A program made the translations under genes and the position numbers. A DNA stretch of 64,000 bases from Piliocolobus tephrosceles. Lineage: Eukaryota > Chordata > Mammalia > Primates > Cercopithecidae. Below the pieces are notes generated by a model, which had not been told where the DNA came from, did not search any database, and saw only the letters and a list, made by a program, of their open reading frames with translations. Positions 22,901 through 34,856 of this stretch are shown in pieces. The stretch spans positions 157,726,087 to 157,790,086 of the forward strand of contig NC_045439.1 in NCBI RefSeq assembly GCF_002776525.5. The letters are read 5' to 3'. How positions within the stretch are numbered: the first letter of the stretch is position 1; each line of letters opens with the position of its first letter.

Positions 22901-23819
22901 TAAGACCTAAAACCATAAAAATCCTAGAAGAAAACCTAGGATATACCATTCGGGACATAGGCATGGGCAAAGACTTCATGTCTACAACACTAAAAGCAAT
23001 GGCAACAAAAGCCAAAATTGACAAATGCGATCTAGTTAAACTAAAGAGCTTCTGCACAGCAAAAGAAACTCTCATCAGCATGAACAGGCAACCTACAGAA
23101 TGGGAGAAAATTTTGTAATCTATCTATCTTACAATGGGCTAATATCCAGAATCTACAAAGAACTTAAACAAATTTACAAGAAAAAAACAAACAACTCCAT
23201 CAAAAAGTGGGTGAATTATATGAACAGACACTTCTCAAAAGAAGACATTTATGTGGTCAACAAACATATGAAAAAAAGCTCATCATCGCTCATTAAAGAA
23301 ATGCAAATCTAAACCACAATGAGATACCATCTCACACCAGTTAGAATGGCTATCATTAAAAAGTCAGGAAACAACAGCTGCTAGAGAGAATGTGGAGAAA
23401 CAGGAACGCTTTTACACTGTTGGTGGGAATGTAAACTAGTTCAACCATTGTGGAAGACAGTATGGCAATTCCTCCAGGATCTAGAACTAGAAATACCATT
23501 CGACCCAGCAATCCCATTACTGGGTACATATCCAGAGGATTATAGATCATTCTACTATAAAGACACATGCACACATATGTTTATTGTGGCACTGTTCACA
23601 ATAGCAAAGACTTGGAACCCACCCAAATGTCCACCAATGATAGACTGGATAAAGAAAATGCAGCACATACACACCATGGAATACTATGCAGTCATATAAA
23701 AGGATGAGTTCATGTCTTTTGCAGGGACATGGATGAAGCTGGAAACCACTATTATCAGCAAATTAACACAAGAACAAAAAACCAAACACTGCATGTTCTC
23801 ACTCATAAGTGGGAGTTGA
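19970..23819 (+). pseudogene. L1 ORF2 remnant (endonuclease/reverse transcriptase)
   Basis: ORF2p normally nicks target DNA and reverse-transcribes L1 RNA. The start ATG (19970) and final TGA (23817-23819) are in place, but the frame is cut by a frameshift near 20170, a stop at 21027-21029, an expanded A-run at 21040-21061, and further shifts after 21737, near 21950, at 22188 and 22392, and after 23118. The endonuclease segment reads IVGDLNTPL and SYHSAIKLEL, so the aspartate of the usual SDHS motif is tyrosine (codon 20655-20657). The RT segment has KSPGPDGFTAEFYQ near 21395-21440. The catalytic FADD reads FADN (22093-22104). The Cys motif CWWEC persists at 23418-23432. Confidence 0.94.
21040..21061 (+). 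repeat. Internal 22-A run in ORF2
   Basis: The L1 segment CCCTTCAAAAAATCAATGAATCC usually has six A; here there are 22. It is a mononucleotide expansion inside a dead coding frame. Confidence 0.9.
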
Positions 23820-24043
23820 ATAATGAGAACACATGGACACAGGGCAGGGAACATCACACATCGGGGCCTGTTGGGAGTGGGGGCCTTGGAGAGGGATAGC
23901 ATTAGGAGAAATACCTAATGTAGGTGACAGGTTGATGGGTGCAGCAAACCACCATGGCACGTGTATACCTATGTAACAAAACTGCACATTCTGCACAGGT
24001 ATCCCAGAGCTTTAAAAAAAAAAAAAAAAAAAAAAGAAAGAAA
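23820..24043 (+). other. L1PA 3' UTR and poly-A tail
   Basis: It contains the GGGGCCTGTTGGGAGTGGGG segment and the GCACGTGTATACCTATGTAAC segment, then A22 at 24014-24035 followed by GAAAGAAA. Confidence 0.9.
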
Positions 24044-24058
24044 GAAAACTATATTCAG

Positions 24059-26359
24059 CTGCTTCACAAAAATACTTGCAAATAGCTGCTAGAGCAGTGC
24101 CTTTACCTAAAGTGCGTTAGGTTAGTAAACTGGCTCATGCATGTGGCCAGAGAAGTGGGTCAGAGGACAACCTGTGGCTCCCACTCAGGAGCCCAGGGGA
24201 GGACTTCCAGGGCAGGGTGGGCTGAGAAGCTCAATAAGATGGGCGAGTGTGCTCAGGGTGTGTGGCAGCTGTGCCCCTCACCTCTGTGCCCTGGAGTCCA
24301 GACTGGCTACTGGACTGGCGAGGAGGTCCTGCATGAGACTCTGGGTCTCACTGAGCCATCAGGGAGCCAGAAGCTTCTACAAGCAACAGGTGTGATGAGC
24401 AGAGCAGCCCAGGAGGCACAGGGCGGAATACAGGCTCTGCTCTGGGTGCAGTGTGGCTAGGACGCGTGGTCAGGCCAGGAGAAAGTAGGGCCGTCCACAG
24501 CTGTTTGTTTCTTTGCTTTTATATTTGATCTTAGTTTGCTTTTGATGAGAGAATTTGCATTTTGGGTGGGAGTTAGAACTTACTCTCTATCTGCTGTGTA
24601 GAATGGGTGCGTGTGGGTGTGCAGGGGGAATGGGTGATAGATTGTTGTGTGGCGTGTGTGGCAGGTGTGTGTTGGGTTGTGTGCGCACAGCGTGAGGCCA
24701 TCCATCATTCTGGCTCCCTCTATCGCAGCCACAGACATCAAGGACCCTGCATCAGAGGAATGTAAGCGCCACTCTGGACACATAGGGGTGCACTGGGGAC
24801 AGTGGCCACGCATCCGGTCACATGGGACCACTGGCGTTTGGCACCTGAGTTGCCTCCTCTGAAACATCACCCTGGGCCCTCTGGGGTGGGTGGACGGCTG
24901 ATTCTCCTTGGTGGCCTCTGGGCCTGCACCCTAACTGGGTAGGTCAGGGAGTGGCTCCAACTAACAGCATGGAAACTGCCCTGGCTGTGAGGGGCTTCCT
25001 ATTGGGCAAAGCCGTTAGGGGGCGCCTCTGTGCTCACTCTCCATTGTAGCCTGCGATCATGGAACAAATCGATTAAAGCAGAGAACAATCAGTTATTTTT
25101 TCAGACTCATTTTCTTAAATGGCTTAATCTATGCCTCAGGCCACACAGACTGTTGGTTACGTAAGCAACTCCAGCGACTGCATTCCTGTAACATCGCCAC
25201 AGGGCTGCATGCAAGAGCCGGCCTCTCTGCTCCTGAGCAGCCCCTGCTCTTTCCGTGCCCTGTCTCCAGCCACCGGGGAGACTGTGCCACTGTGCCCGTG
25301 GACAGGGAGTGACAAAGGACAGAGCTCCCATTCTAACCGGTGAACCACTTCTGCTGGAGCCTGGGGGGACCCACGAATGCCAACATCAACAGGCCTTTCT
25401 GTATACTCTTCGAGTCCAGGGTCCATTTGAGAAGAACATTATTAAAAGCAAACCTAATTTACCACAACCAAAATTAAACAGCTAGATGACCTCCAACCAG
25501 TATCTTTGGTTTGGATCCAGCGATCTGCATGTGGCCTCACATCCCCGTCACAGTTGCTCTTTGCTTGTAATTTTTGGCTCAGCGTAAATGCAGAATAACC
25601 TATATTTCCCATAAACAACTCTTGCTAGATATGCAGGGCTCTTGTGAAACTTTAACTATTTTACCATCTTCATGTGCAAAGTTCTGGCAGGTGTGCTTTA
25701 GCCTCAGGGGAGGGAGAGACAAGTGGTGCAGAACTGAGGCAGGTTTGAGAGGCCTCCGTTATGAACGCACACGTGACCGTGCACAGAAGTAGTAGCTTGA
25801 AAAATGGTACATTCCCAACATGGGAGTCACTTCTTAATATTGGTGGCTTTTGGAGTTGTTTCAAATAAATTAGTCAGAAATGGATGAATAACAAAGTTAA
25901 CTGGATTTTTTAGTATAACTAGTAAAATGTAAACAATAGCAGATAATCTGTGTTCCCTATACTGCAAATATGTACTAAGTCAGACAGTAATGGCAATACA
26001 CATCCTGCACCGAATTCACCTGTGTAAACTGTAACACTACAAAGCTGATGTCAACATCTGTCACATTAACTGTCTAATGCACGACTTCTGTTTCGGCAGT
26101 CAGCAGCCCTTTATTCAACTGATAAAACCAGGCACCCTCTAGGCATTAAATCGGTAGTATATACAAACACTTTTTTTCATGTGTAAGTAATAATATTTTA
26201 TTTCAAGATTAGTTATATAATGCTGACATTATATATCATCTAAATCAGTTTAGAATTCTTTAATAAAAATTTTCTTTCACAAAACTGTTACTGTCCGCTT
26301 ATTGCAGCACTGAAGGAAGTGTTCATCAGTGATAGCACAGTAAATACGTTCAAACGGCC
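24059..26359. other. Unique non-coding DNA
   Basis: This is 2.3 kb without a recognised repeat or gene. 24600-24690 is GT-rich. 24140-24460 and 25130-25430 are GC-richer, with frames on both strands that show no domain, and no splice-flanked coding is evident. Confidence 0.5.
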
Positions 26360-26977
26360 CCGGGGAGTTCTGCTTCTGGAAATGGTGGAGTAGGTTGTTT
26401 TACAACAATACTGACATTGGAATAACTAGGAAACATGGTAAAATATAAGAAAGGTATCTGTTTGATGACATCAGAGAGTACAAAGGTAGTGAGCAATGTT
26501 AAGGCTAAGAACTAGGAGAGGATTAGAGACAAGAGAGATAAACTAGCATTTGGAGTTACTTTCCCCACTGGGAATATTGCCAGTGATAAAAGCAGTGGCT
26601 GAGAGGCTGGGGAGCTGAACAGAGCTTTCAACAAGTCTTACGGATATGGGCAGATAGAAACTAGAATTCAGGGCCCTCAATGAAGAACAAAGCTTGGCCA
26701 ACACCCCAGGCTTTTGGCTGGGAACTTGAAGGGCTATAGCCCAAGAGTCAGAGTAAACTAAAAATAAAGCAGCCATAGTAGGGAATTAAGTTCAGCTTCA
26801 AATAACTTAAATACCTGATTGGCTTAAAGTGGTCTTGGATTACTAAAGTCCCTACCCTGGTTGCCTAAAATAAGCAAACTTCACTTCCTCAGGAAAAAAA
26901 ATAAAATCACCCATAGCCCAAAATTATATCTCAAAATCTTAATATGTAATATCCAAGACCCAATTAAAATTACCAGT

Positions 26978-27317
26978 GGTCCCATAAGTTTAAAATGGAG
27001 CTGAAAAATTCCTATTGCCTAGTGATGCTGAAGGCGCCATCATGTTCTAGTGTAATGTATTACCTTTTCTATATTTATATAGGATACACACACAAATACT
27101 CAGCATTGTCTTACAGTTACCTACAGTATTGAGTGCAGTAACATGCTGTACAGGTTTGTAACTTAGGAACAGTGGCTATACCATATAGCCTAGGTGTGTC
27201 GTAGGCTACACCATCTAGGTTTGTATAAATGTACTCTGATGTCTGCACAGTAGGGAAGTTGCCTAACAATGCATTTCTTAGAATGTGTCTCCATCATTAA
27301 GTGATGCATGATTATAG
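26978..27317 (+). mobile_element. MER2-type Tigger
   Basis: The element reads GTGGTCCCATAAG, GGAGCTGAAAAATTCCTATTGCC, AGTAACATGCTGTACAGGTTTG and ends near CATTAAGTGATGCATGATT. Its length matches MER2, and its orientation is the same as the copy at 9676. Confidence 0.88.
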
Positions 27318-27360
27318 TTTAAAATAATTATATTTAGTATGTAGATGTTAAAGAATTTTG

Positions 27361-27654
27361 GGCTGGGTACACGGGCTCACGCCTGTAATCCCAGCACCTT
27401 GGGAGGCTGAGGCAGGCAGATCACGAGGTCAGGAGATCGAGACCGTCCTGGCCAACATGGTGAAACCCCATCTCTACTAAAAATACAAAAATTAGCTGGG
27501 CGTGGTGGCGCATGCCTGTAGTCCCAGCTACTTGGGAGGCTGAGGCAGGAGAATCGCTTGAACCAAGGAGAGGTTGCAGTGAGCTGAGATTGTGCCACTG
27601 CACTCCAGCCTGGAGACAGAGCGAGACTCATCTCAAAGAGAGAGAGAGAGAAAA
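27361..27654 (+). mobile_element. Alu
   Basis: A full Alu begins GGCTGGGTACACGGGCTCACGCC, flanked by AAAGAATTTTG at 27350-27360 and 27655-27665. Its tail is GA-rich. Confidence 0.95.
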
Positions 27655-27956
27655 AAAGAATTTTGGCAGAGAATTGAACTGAGAAACATAAAAATAAGTC
27701 CAGTCTAGAACTGAAAAATAGAGGAACTAAAAATAAGAACTCAGTGCATATGGTTAAGAGCTGACTGGGCAATCAAGAGAAAAGAATAAATTAAGTGAAA
27801 GATAAATTCAGAAGAAAATATTCAGTTTGAAGCAGACTTACAGACATGCAGATACACAGACACACAGTGGGAGGTGGAGGCGTGGAATGAGAGATTAAAG
27901 TACAAGGCCATACGCATAAGCATGGGAAAGTGGCTTTTCGACACACGTGCACAGAA

Positions 27957-28098
27957 GCTCCTCAACTTACCATGGAGTTAGGTCCCAACAAACCCATCCT
28001 AAGTCAAAAATACTGTGAGTTGAAAATTCATGTAATACCCCAATAAGCCTATTATAAAGTTGAAAAATCATAAGTCGAACGACCATAAGTCAGTGACC
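27957..28098 (+). mobile_element. Tigger-like fragment
   Basis: CTCAACTTACCATGGAGTTAGGTCCC and AAATCATAAGTCGAACGACCATAAGTC match a TcMar-Tigger family whose ends read as CAACTTACGATGG. The middle is deleted. The family is uncertain. Confidence 0.55.
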
Positions 28099-28691
28099 AG
28101 CTATAGCTGAGTTCCAGAAGGAAGAATATACAGGATGGGACAGAAGCAATATTTTAAAAGATAATGGTGGACATGAGGCAGGACTAGATTGTAGCTACAA
28201 CTGGGAAGAACAGAGCAGTGTGCGGAAGCTTGCATCATGAATTTTAGCTCCAGAATGACTGCAGGAACAAACCAGGAACCCCGAGAGGACCCACAGACAC
28301 TCTGAAAGAAGCAGATTGCTCCTGCAGGACCGGGGAGACACCCCAAATACTGTGAGTGCCCAAACTGCAGAAGCAGGAAAGGGAGATCCTCTGTCCCCAG
28401 ATACACACTCCCACTGGGGAAACTGAAGGTCTAGTTTGTGGGAGACGATCCCGACCTTACCTAGAGCTGAGTAGTCAATTCACAGAGCTGAGAGAAATAC
28501 AGGGGTAGAGGAAGCAGCGGGAAAGGCCCTGGGAGCTCGCTGGGTCCCCAAGCAGGCCATCCTGCCTGGCACCACAGGGATCCAGGGGCAGTCAGAGGCG
28601 AAGGAAAAGGAAGTCTCAAGCTGAACTTTGTAACAGTTTGAACAGGGCACGAGCCTCCTGGCCAGACCTCGGGGGAGGGTGCAAATCTGAC

Positions 28692-28757
28692 CTGCAAGCT
28701 CCACAGGATGGTGAGGAACTAAAGCTGCAAGCTCCACAGGATGGCGAGGAACTAAAG
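28692..28757 (+). repeat. 33 bp tandem duplication in the L1 5' UTR
   Basis: CTGCAAGCTCCACAGGATGG and the following 13 bases occur twice in a row (28692-28724, 28725-28757) with one difference. Confidence 0.9.
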
Positions 28758-29611
28758 CCCTTGTCTTTTGCAGCTGGACCTCGAGGTGGGTAGCCTTGGG
28801 TAAGTCCTCAGCTCTGCTTGCCCACTGCCTGGAAACAAACTTGGTGCCGTTAGCAGAGACATGGTGGAAGTGAGATCAGCCCTTCAGATTGTGTGGGAGC
28901 TGGGTGAGGCCTGTGACTGCCGAATTGCCCCCACTTTGCTGACAGCCTGCATGACTCAGCAGAGGCAGCCATAATCCTCCCAGGAACACAACTCCAGTGA
29001 CCTGGGAACCTCACCCCCAGTCCCCACAGCAGCCGCAGCACAGCAAGACCCAACGGAGAGTCTGAGCTCAGACACGCCTAGCCCTGCCCCCAAATGATGG
29101 TCCTTCCCTACCTGCCCTGGTAGCTGAGGACAAAGGGCATATACTCCTGGGAGTTCTAGGGTCCCACCCACTGCTGGTCCCTCTCCGTAACAGCACAGCT
29201 GACGTTCTCTCGAAAGCGCTACCTCCTGGCAGGAGGCCAACCCGCACAAAAACAGAACATTAAACCACCGAAGCTAAGAACATTCACAGAGTCCATTTCA
29301 CCCCCCTGCCACCTCCACTGGAACAGGTGCTGGGATCCATGGCTGACAGACCCATAGATGGTTCACATCACAAGACTTTGTGCAGACAGCCCCCAGTGCC
29401 AGCCTGGAGCTGGGCAGACTTGCTGGATGGCTAGACCCAGAAGAGAGATAACAATCACTGCAGCTCAGCTCACAGGAAAGGGGGAGAGTACTACATCAAG
29501 GGAACACCCTGCGGGACAAAAGAATCTGAACAGCCTTCAGCTCTAGACCTTCCCTCTGACACAGCCTACCAAATGAGAAGGAACCAGAAAATCAGCTCTG
29601 GTAATATTACA

Positions 29612-32600
29612 AAACAAAAGCAGAAGTAGCTATTCTTATATCAGACAAAACAAACTTTAAAGCAACAGCAGTTAAAAGAGACATGGAGGAGGGACATTAT
29701 ATAATGCTTTTTTAAAAAGCCTTGTCCAACAGGAAAATATCACAATCCTAAACATATATGCACCTAACACTGGAGCTCTCAAATGTATACAACAGTTACT
29801 AATAGACCTAAGAAATGAGATAGACAGCAACACAATAATAGTGGGGAACTTCAACACTCCATTGACAGCACTATTCAGGTCATCAAGACAGAAAGTCAAC
29901 AAAGAAACAATGGATTTAAACTATACCTTAGAACAAATGGACTTAACATATACACACAGAACATTTCATCCAAGAACTGTAGAATACACATTCTATTCAA
30001 CAGCGCAAGGAACTTTCTCCAAAATAGACCATATGACAGGCCACAAAACAAGCCTCAATAAATTTAAGAAAAATGAAATTTTATTTATACATATATATAT
30101 ATAATTTTTTTTTTTTTGAGACAGAGTCTCGCTCTGTTGCCCAGGCTGGAGTGCAGTGGTGCGATCTCGGCTCACTGCAAGCTCCGCCTCCTGGGTTCAC
30201 ACCATTCTCCTGCCTCAGCCTCCCGAGTAGCTGGGACTACAGGTGCCCGCCACCATGCCTGGCTAATTTTTTGTATTTTTAGTAGAGACGGGGTTTCACC
30301 GTGTTAGCCAGGATGATCTCGATCTCTTGACCTCATGATCTGCCCGCCTCGGCCTCCCAAAGTGCTGGGATTACAGGCATGAGCCACCACGCCCAACCAG
30401 AAAAATGAAATTATATTAAGCACTCTATCAGACTACAGTGGAATCAAACTGGAAATCAACTCCAAAAGGAACCTTCAAAACCATGCAAATACATGGAAAT
30501 TAAGTAACCTACTCCTAAATGATCATTGGGTCAAAAATGAAATCAAGATGGAAATTAAAAAATTCTTCAAGCTGAATGACAATAATGACACAACCAATCA
30601 AAACTTCTGGGATACAGCAAAGGAGGTGCTAAGAGGAAAGTTCATAGCCCTATACGCCTGCATCAAAAAGACTGAAAGAGCACAAACTGACATTCTCAGG
30701 TCACATCTCAAGGAACTAGAGAAACAAGAACACACCAAACCCAAATCCAGGAGGAGAAAGGAAATAACCAAGAGCGGAACTAAATGAAATTGAACTAAAA
30801 AAAATAGAAAAAATAAAAAAATACAAAAGATAAATGAAACAAAAAGCTAGTTCTTTGAAAAGGTAAATAAAATTGATAAACCATTAGTAAGATTAACCAA
30901 GAAGAGAGAAAATCCAAATAACCTCATTAAGAAACGAAAATGGGAGATATTACAACTGACACCACCGAAATACAAATGATCATTCAAGGCTACTCACTAC
31001 TCCTCTTCAACATGGTACTGGAAGTCTTAGCCAGGGCAATCAGATAAGAGAAAGAAATAAAAGGCATTCAAATCGGGGATGAGGAAGTCCAACTGTCACT
31101 GTTGGCTGACAATATGGTTGTTTACCTTGAAAACCCTGAAGACTCCTCCAAAAAGCTCCTAGAACTGCTAAAAGAACACACCAGTTTCTAGATACAAGAT
31201 TAATGTGTAAACAAATTGGTAACTCTTCTATATAGCAAGAGTGACCAAGCGGATAATCAAATTAAGAACTCAACCCTTTTACAATAGCTGCAAACAAATA
31301 CAATACCTAGGAATATACCTAACCGAGGAGGAGAAAGACCTCCACAAGGAAAACTACAAAACCCTGGTGAAATAAATCATATAACAAATGGAAACATGTC
31401 CAAACAAATAAATCATAAACAAATGGAAACATGTCGCATGCTCATGGATAGGTAGAATCAATATTGAGAAAATGACCACACTGCCAAAAGCAATCTACAA
31501 ATTCAACACAATCCCCATCAAAATACCCTTGTCATTCTTCACAGAATTAGAAAAAACAATTCTAAAATTCATATGGAACCAAAAAAGAGCCCACGTAGCC
31601 AAAGCAAGACTAAGCAAAAAGAACAAATTTGGAGGCATCACACTACCTGATTTCAAACTACACTATAAGGCCATAGTCACCAAAACAGCAAGGTACTGGT
31701 ATAAAAACAGGCACACAGACCAATGGAACAGAATAGAGTACCAAGTAATAAGCCGAAATACTTACAGCCAACTGATTTTTGACAAAGCAAACAAAAACAA
31801 AAAGTGGGGAAAGGACACCCTTTTCAACAAATGGTGCTGGGATAACTGGCCAGCCACATGTAAGAGAATGAAATGCAATACTCATCTCTCACCTTTTACA
31901 AAAATCAACTCAAGAAGGATTAATGACTTATATCTAAGACCTGAAACTATGAAAATTCCAGAAGATAACACTGGAAAACCCCTTCTAGACATTGGCTTAG
32001 GTAAGGATTTATGAGCAAGAACCCAAAAGCAAATGCAATAAAAACAAAGATAAATAGCTGGGACTTAATTAAACTAAAGAGCTTTTGCATGGCAAAAGGA
32101 ACAGCCAGAAGAGTAAACAGACAACCCACAGAGAGGGAGAAAATCTTCACAAGCTATACATTTGACAAAGGACTAATATCCAGAATCTAGAACCCAAACT
32201 CAAACAAATCAGCAAGAAAAAAACAAACAATCCCATCAAAAAGCGGGCTAAGGATGAACAGACAATTCTCAAAAGAAGATACACAAATGGCCAACAAACA
32301 TATGAAAAAATACTCAACATCATTAATGATCAGGGAAATGGAAATCAAAACCACAATGTGATACCACCTTACTCCTGCAAGAACGGCCATAATAAAAAAA
32401 AAATCAACAAACAGGTGTTGGCATGGATGCAGTGATCAGGGAACACTTCAACGCTGCTGGTGGGAATGTAAACTAGTGCAGCCACTATGGAAAACAGTAT
32501 GGAGATTCCTTAAAGAACTAGAAGTAGAACTACCATTTGATCTAGCAATCCCAGTACTGGGTGTCTACCTAGAGAGGAAAAGAAGTCATTATATGAAAAA

Positions 32601-32700
32601 GACACTTGTACATGCACGTTTGTGGCAGCACAATTCACAACTGCAAAATCATGGAACCAACCCAAATGTCCATCAATCAATGAGTAGGTAAAGACACTGT
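29612..32700 (+). pseudogene. L1PB/L1MA ORF2 remnant
   Basis: The pieces are an endonuclease part at 29612-30066 and 30412-30850, an RT part from 30985, and a C-terminal part at 31472-32014, where 180 codons stay open (MTTLPKAIYKFNTIP, KFIWNQKRAHVAK). The RT active site reads ADN at 31105-31113 where family members have ADD. A short duplication at 31370-31435 repeats AATAAATCATA and ACAAATGGAAACATGTC. No full frame remains. Confidence 0.82.
30105..30398 (-). mobile_element. AluY-like element inside the L1
   Basis: A full reverse Alu (GAGACAGAGTCTCGCTCTG to CACGCCCAACC) is flanked by AGAAAAATGAAATT at 30067-30080 and 30399-30412. The tail includes a TTTATACATATATATA stretch. Confidence 0.94.

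Positions 32701-32702
<2 letters not shown>

Positions 32703-32735
<33 letters not shown>
32703..32735. repeat. (TA)n microsatellite
   Basis: About 16 TA units lie in the L1 ORF2 end, followed by TGTATACAC. Confidence 0.95.
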
Positions 32736-32739
<4 letters not shown>

Positions 32740-33493
32740 ACACGGTGGAATACTACTCAGCCATAAAAAGGAATGAATTAAAGGCATTCGCAGCAACCTG
32801 GACGAGACTGGAGACTATTATTCTAACTGAATTAACTCAGGAATGGAAAACCAAACATCGTATGTTCTCACTGATATGTAGGAGCTAAGCTCTGAGGACA
32901 CAAAGGCATAGGAATTATACAATGGACTTGTGGACTTGGGGGAAGAACGGGACGACGGCAAGGGATAAAAGACTACAAATAGGGTGCAGTGTGTTACTGC
33001 TCAGGTGACGGATGCACCATCTCACAAATCTCCACTAAAGAACTTACTCATGTAACCAAACACCACCTGTATCCCAATAACCTATGGAAAAATAGAAAAA
33101 AATAAAAGATAATGACTGAGAATTTTCTAAAATTAATGAGAGATATCAAGCCACAGATTGAGAATTCGTATGAACCCCAAGGAGCATAAATATTAGAAAA
33201 ATACAAGTCTGCATGTTATAATAAAACTGCTGAAAACCTATGATAAAGAAAAATATTTTAGAAACAGCACAAGAAAAAAGACTGCTACCTTGACTTTTAA
33301 ATGGAAATAATAAAGGCCAGAAGAAAATGGAATATCTTCAGAGGGCAAAAATAAGTAAATACTTACATAAATGCCAGCCTACCATCCTATATCTTGTAAA
33401 ATTATTCTTTAAAAGCAGATGCAAAATGAAAAAAAATTGCAGACACTTATCACCAGGGGACCACACTACAGAAAATACTAAAGGGTGTTCTTT

Positions 33494-33798
33494 TTTGTTG
33501 TTGTTGTTGTTGTTGAGACGGAGTCTCGCTCTGTCGCCCAGGCTGGAGTGCAGTGGCCGGATCTCAGCTCACTGTAAGCTCCGCCTCCCAGGTTTATGCC
33601 ATTCTCCTGCCTCAGCCTCCCAAGTAGCTGGGACTACAGGCGCCCGCCACCTCGCCCGGCTAGTTTTTTTGTATTGTTTTAGTAGAGACGGGGTTTCACC
33701 GTGTTAGCCAGGATGGTCTCGATCTCCTGACCTCGTGATCCACCCACCTCAGCCTCCCAAAGTGCTGGGATTACAGGCATGAGCCACCGCGCCCGGCC
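33494..33798 (-). mobile_element. AluYR-type Alu (Old World monkey lineage)
   Basis: In plus-strand text it reads GTGGCCGGATCTCAGCTCAC, GCCACCTCGCCCGGCTAG and a (GTT)n tail, flanked by AAGGGTGTTCTTT at 33481-33493 and 33799-33811. Human AluY has GTGGCGCGATCTCGGCTCAC and CGGCTAAT at these positions. The changes match the AluYR subfamilies I know from cercopithecoid monkeys. Confidence 0.85.
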
Positions 33799-34856
33799 AA
33801 GGGTGTTCTTTAGGTAGAAAGAAATAATCTCAGATTGAAGCTCAGAGCTGCAGGAAAAAAATAAAGAACAACGGAAAATCGTTATAGCCTAAGTGGGTAT
33901 TGACCCCATAGAAAATAAAGTTGCCCTATGGAATTTGAAAGAGAATCAAATTACAGGACAACGTTAATATACAAGGCAGAAGTTGGAGTTCAGAAGTACT
34001 AAGTTCCTTGAATTGTCCAAAGTATGGTACAAGTACTATTTTACCAGAAACTCTATATATAGTCAAGGATATAGATTGTAACCTCTATCGTAACTACCAA
34101 AAGAATAGTAAAAGAATGTACCAGGAAGAAGCTAATAGAATAGAAAATTAATAAATACTTTGATTTATACAAAATTAGGCAAGAAAGATGAAAAAGGAAA
34201 TGACAGGGCAAACAAAAGCAAATAATGAGATGTTAGAGCTATAACCAACTAGATCAGTTATCACATCCAATGTAGGTAAACTAAAATGCTTCAAGTGAAA
34301 AACAGATAATCAGACTGGATTTTAAAAACCTTAATTTTACATTGCTTACATCTGAATTACAAACTGTCACAAAGGTTGAAAGTAGAATGATTTTAAAAAT
34401 ATATCATGCAAACACTAATCAAAAGAGCTAATGTAGAAACACCAATGTCAGACAAGTGGACATTAATGAAGATAAAACTTTAATAACTATAGAACAAAGT
34501 CTATAATGATAAAATATCAGTCCAACAGGAAGCTACCTCAAGACTATTCTTAACTTCAAATTATATAAAGGAAAAATCGACAGAAAATAAAGACAAATAT
34601 ACAAGTCCACAATCATAGTTAACAAAGTGCTTTCAGGAGCTGATAGAATAAGCAGACAAAAATAATCAGTATGGATTTAAATTGCAGGAAAAATATGATC
34701 CAATTAACATATACAGATCACTGCACCAAGAATCACAAAATCCACTTTTTGTTTCTTTGTGAACATGGACGTTTACCAAAACTGATCATATGCTAGGCCA
34801 TAAAGCAAGTACCAAATTTCAAAAGGCTGAAATCGTTCAGACCCTCTTCTCTGACC

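Larger units (their letters stand above)
17566..24043 (+). mobile_element. Near full-length L1PA (about L1PA7-8)
   Basis: A 6.48 kb LINE-1 is bounded by identical 15 bp duplications, GAAAACTATATTCAG, at 17551-17565 and 24044-24058. It has a 5' UTR, ORF1, ORF2, a short 3' UTR and a poly-A tail. Only a few 5' bases are missing compared with the usual GGGGGAGGAGCCAAGATGGC start. The 5' UTR text (CTGGCATCTGGCGGATGCC, AGCTTCCAAAGGAAAGAACAG) points to an L1PA of roughly the L1PA7-8 age, although the subfamily needs alignment. Both frames are broken, so it is not active. Confidence 0.95.
26360..28166 (+). mobile_element. Old L1M/HAL1, left part
   Basis: From GCTTCTGGAAATGGTGGAGTAGG onward the DNA reads as the 5' part and ORF1 region of an L1M/HAL1 (TATAAGAAAGGTATCTGTTTGATGACATCA, then CTAGAACTGAAAAATAGAGGAACT at 27703). 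It is interrupted by a MER2, an Alu and a Tigger-like piece. At 28166 it breaks at a target duplication and resumes at 33115. Confidence 0.6.
28167..33103 (+). mobile_element. L1PB/L1MA-type LINE-1 with two internal deletions
   Basis: This L1 is bounded by AAAAGATAATG at 28156-28166 and 33104-33114. It retains a 5' UTR (GCAGGAACAAACCAGGAACCCC, ATCACTGCAGCTCAGCTC), parts of ORF2, and a 3' UTR (CACTAAAGAACTTACTCATGTAACC). ORF1 and the start of ORF2 are missing at about 29611. A second deletion of several hundred bases lies near 30985, where N-terminal RT sequence joins directly to the segment just before the active site. An Alu sits at 30105-30398. Confidence 0.85.
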
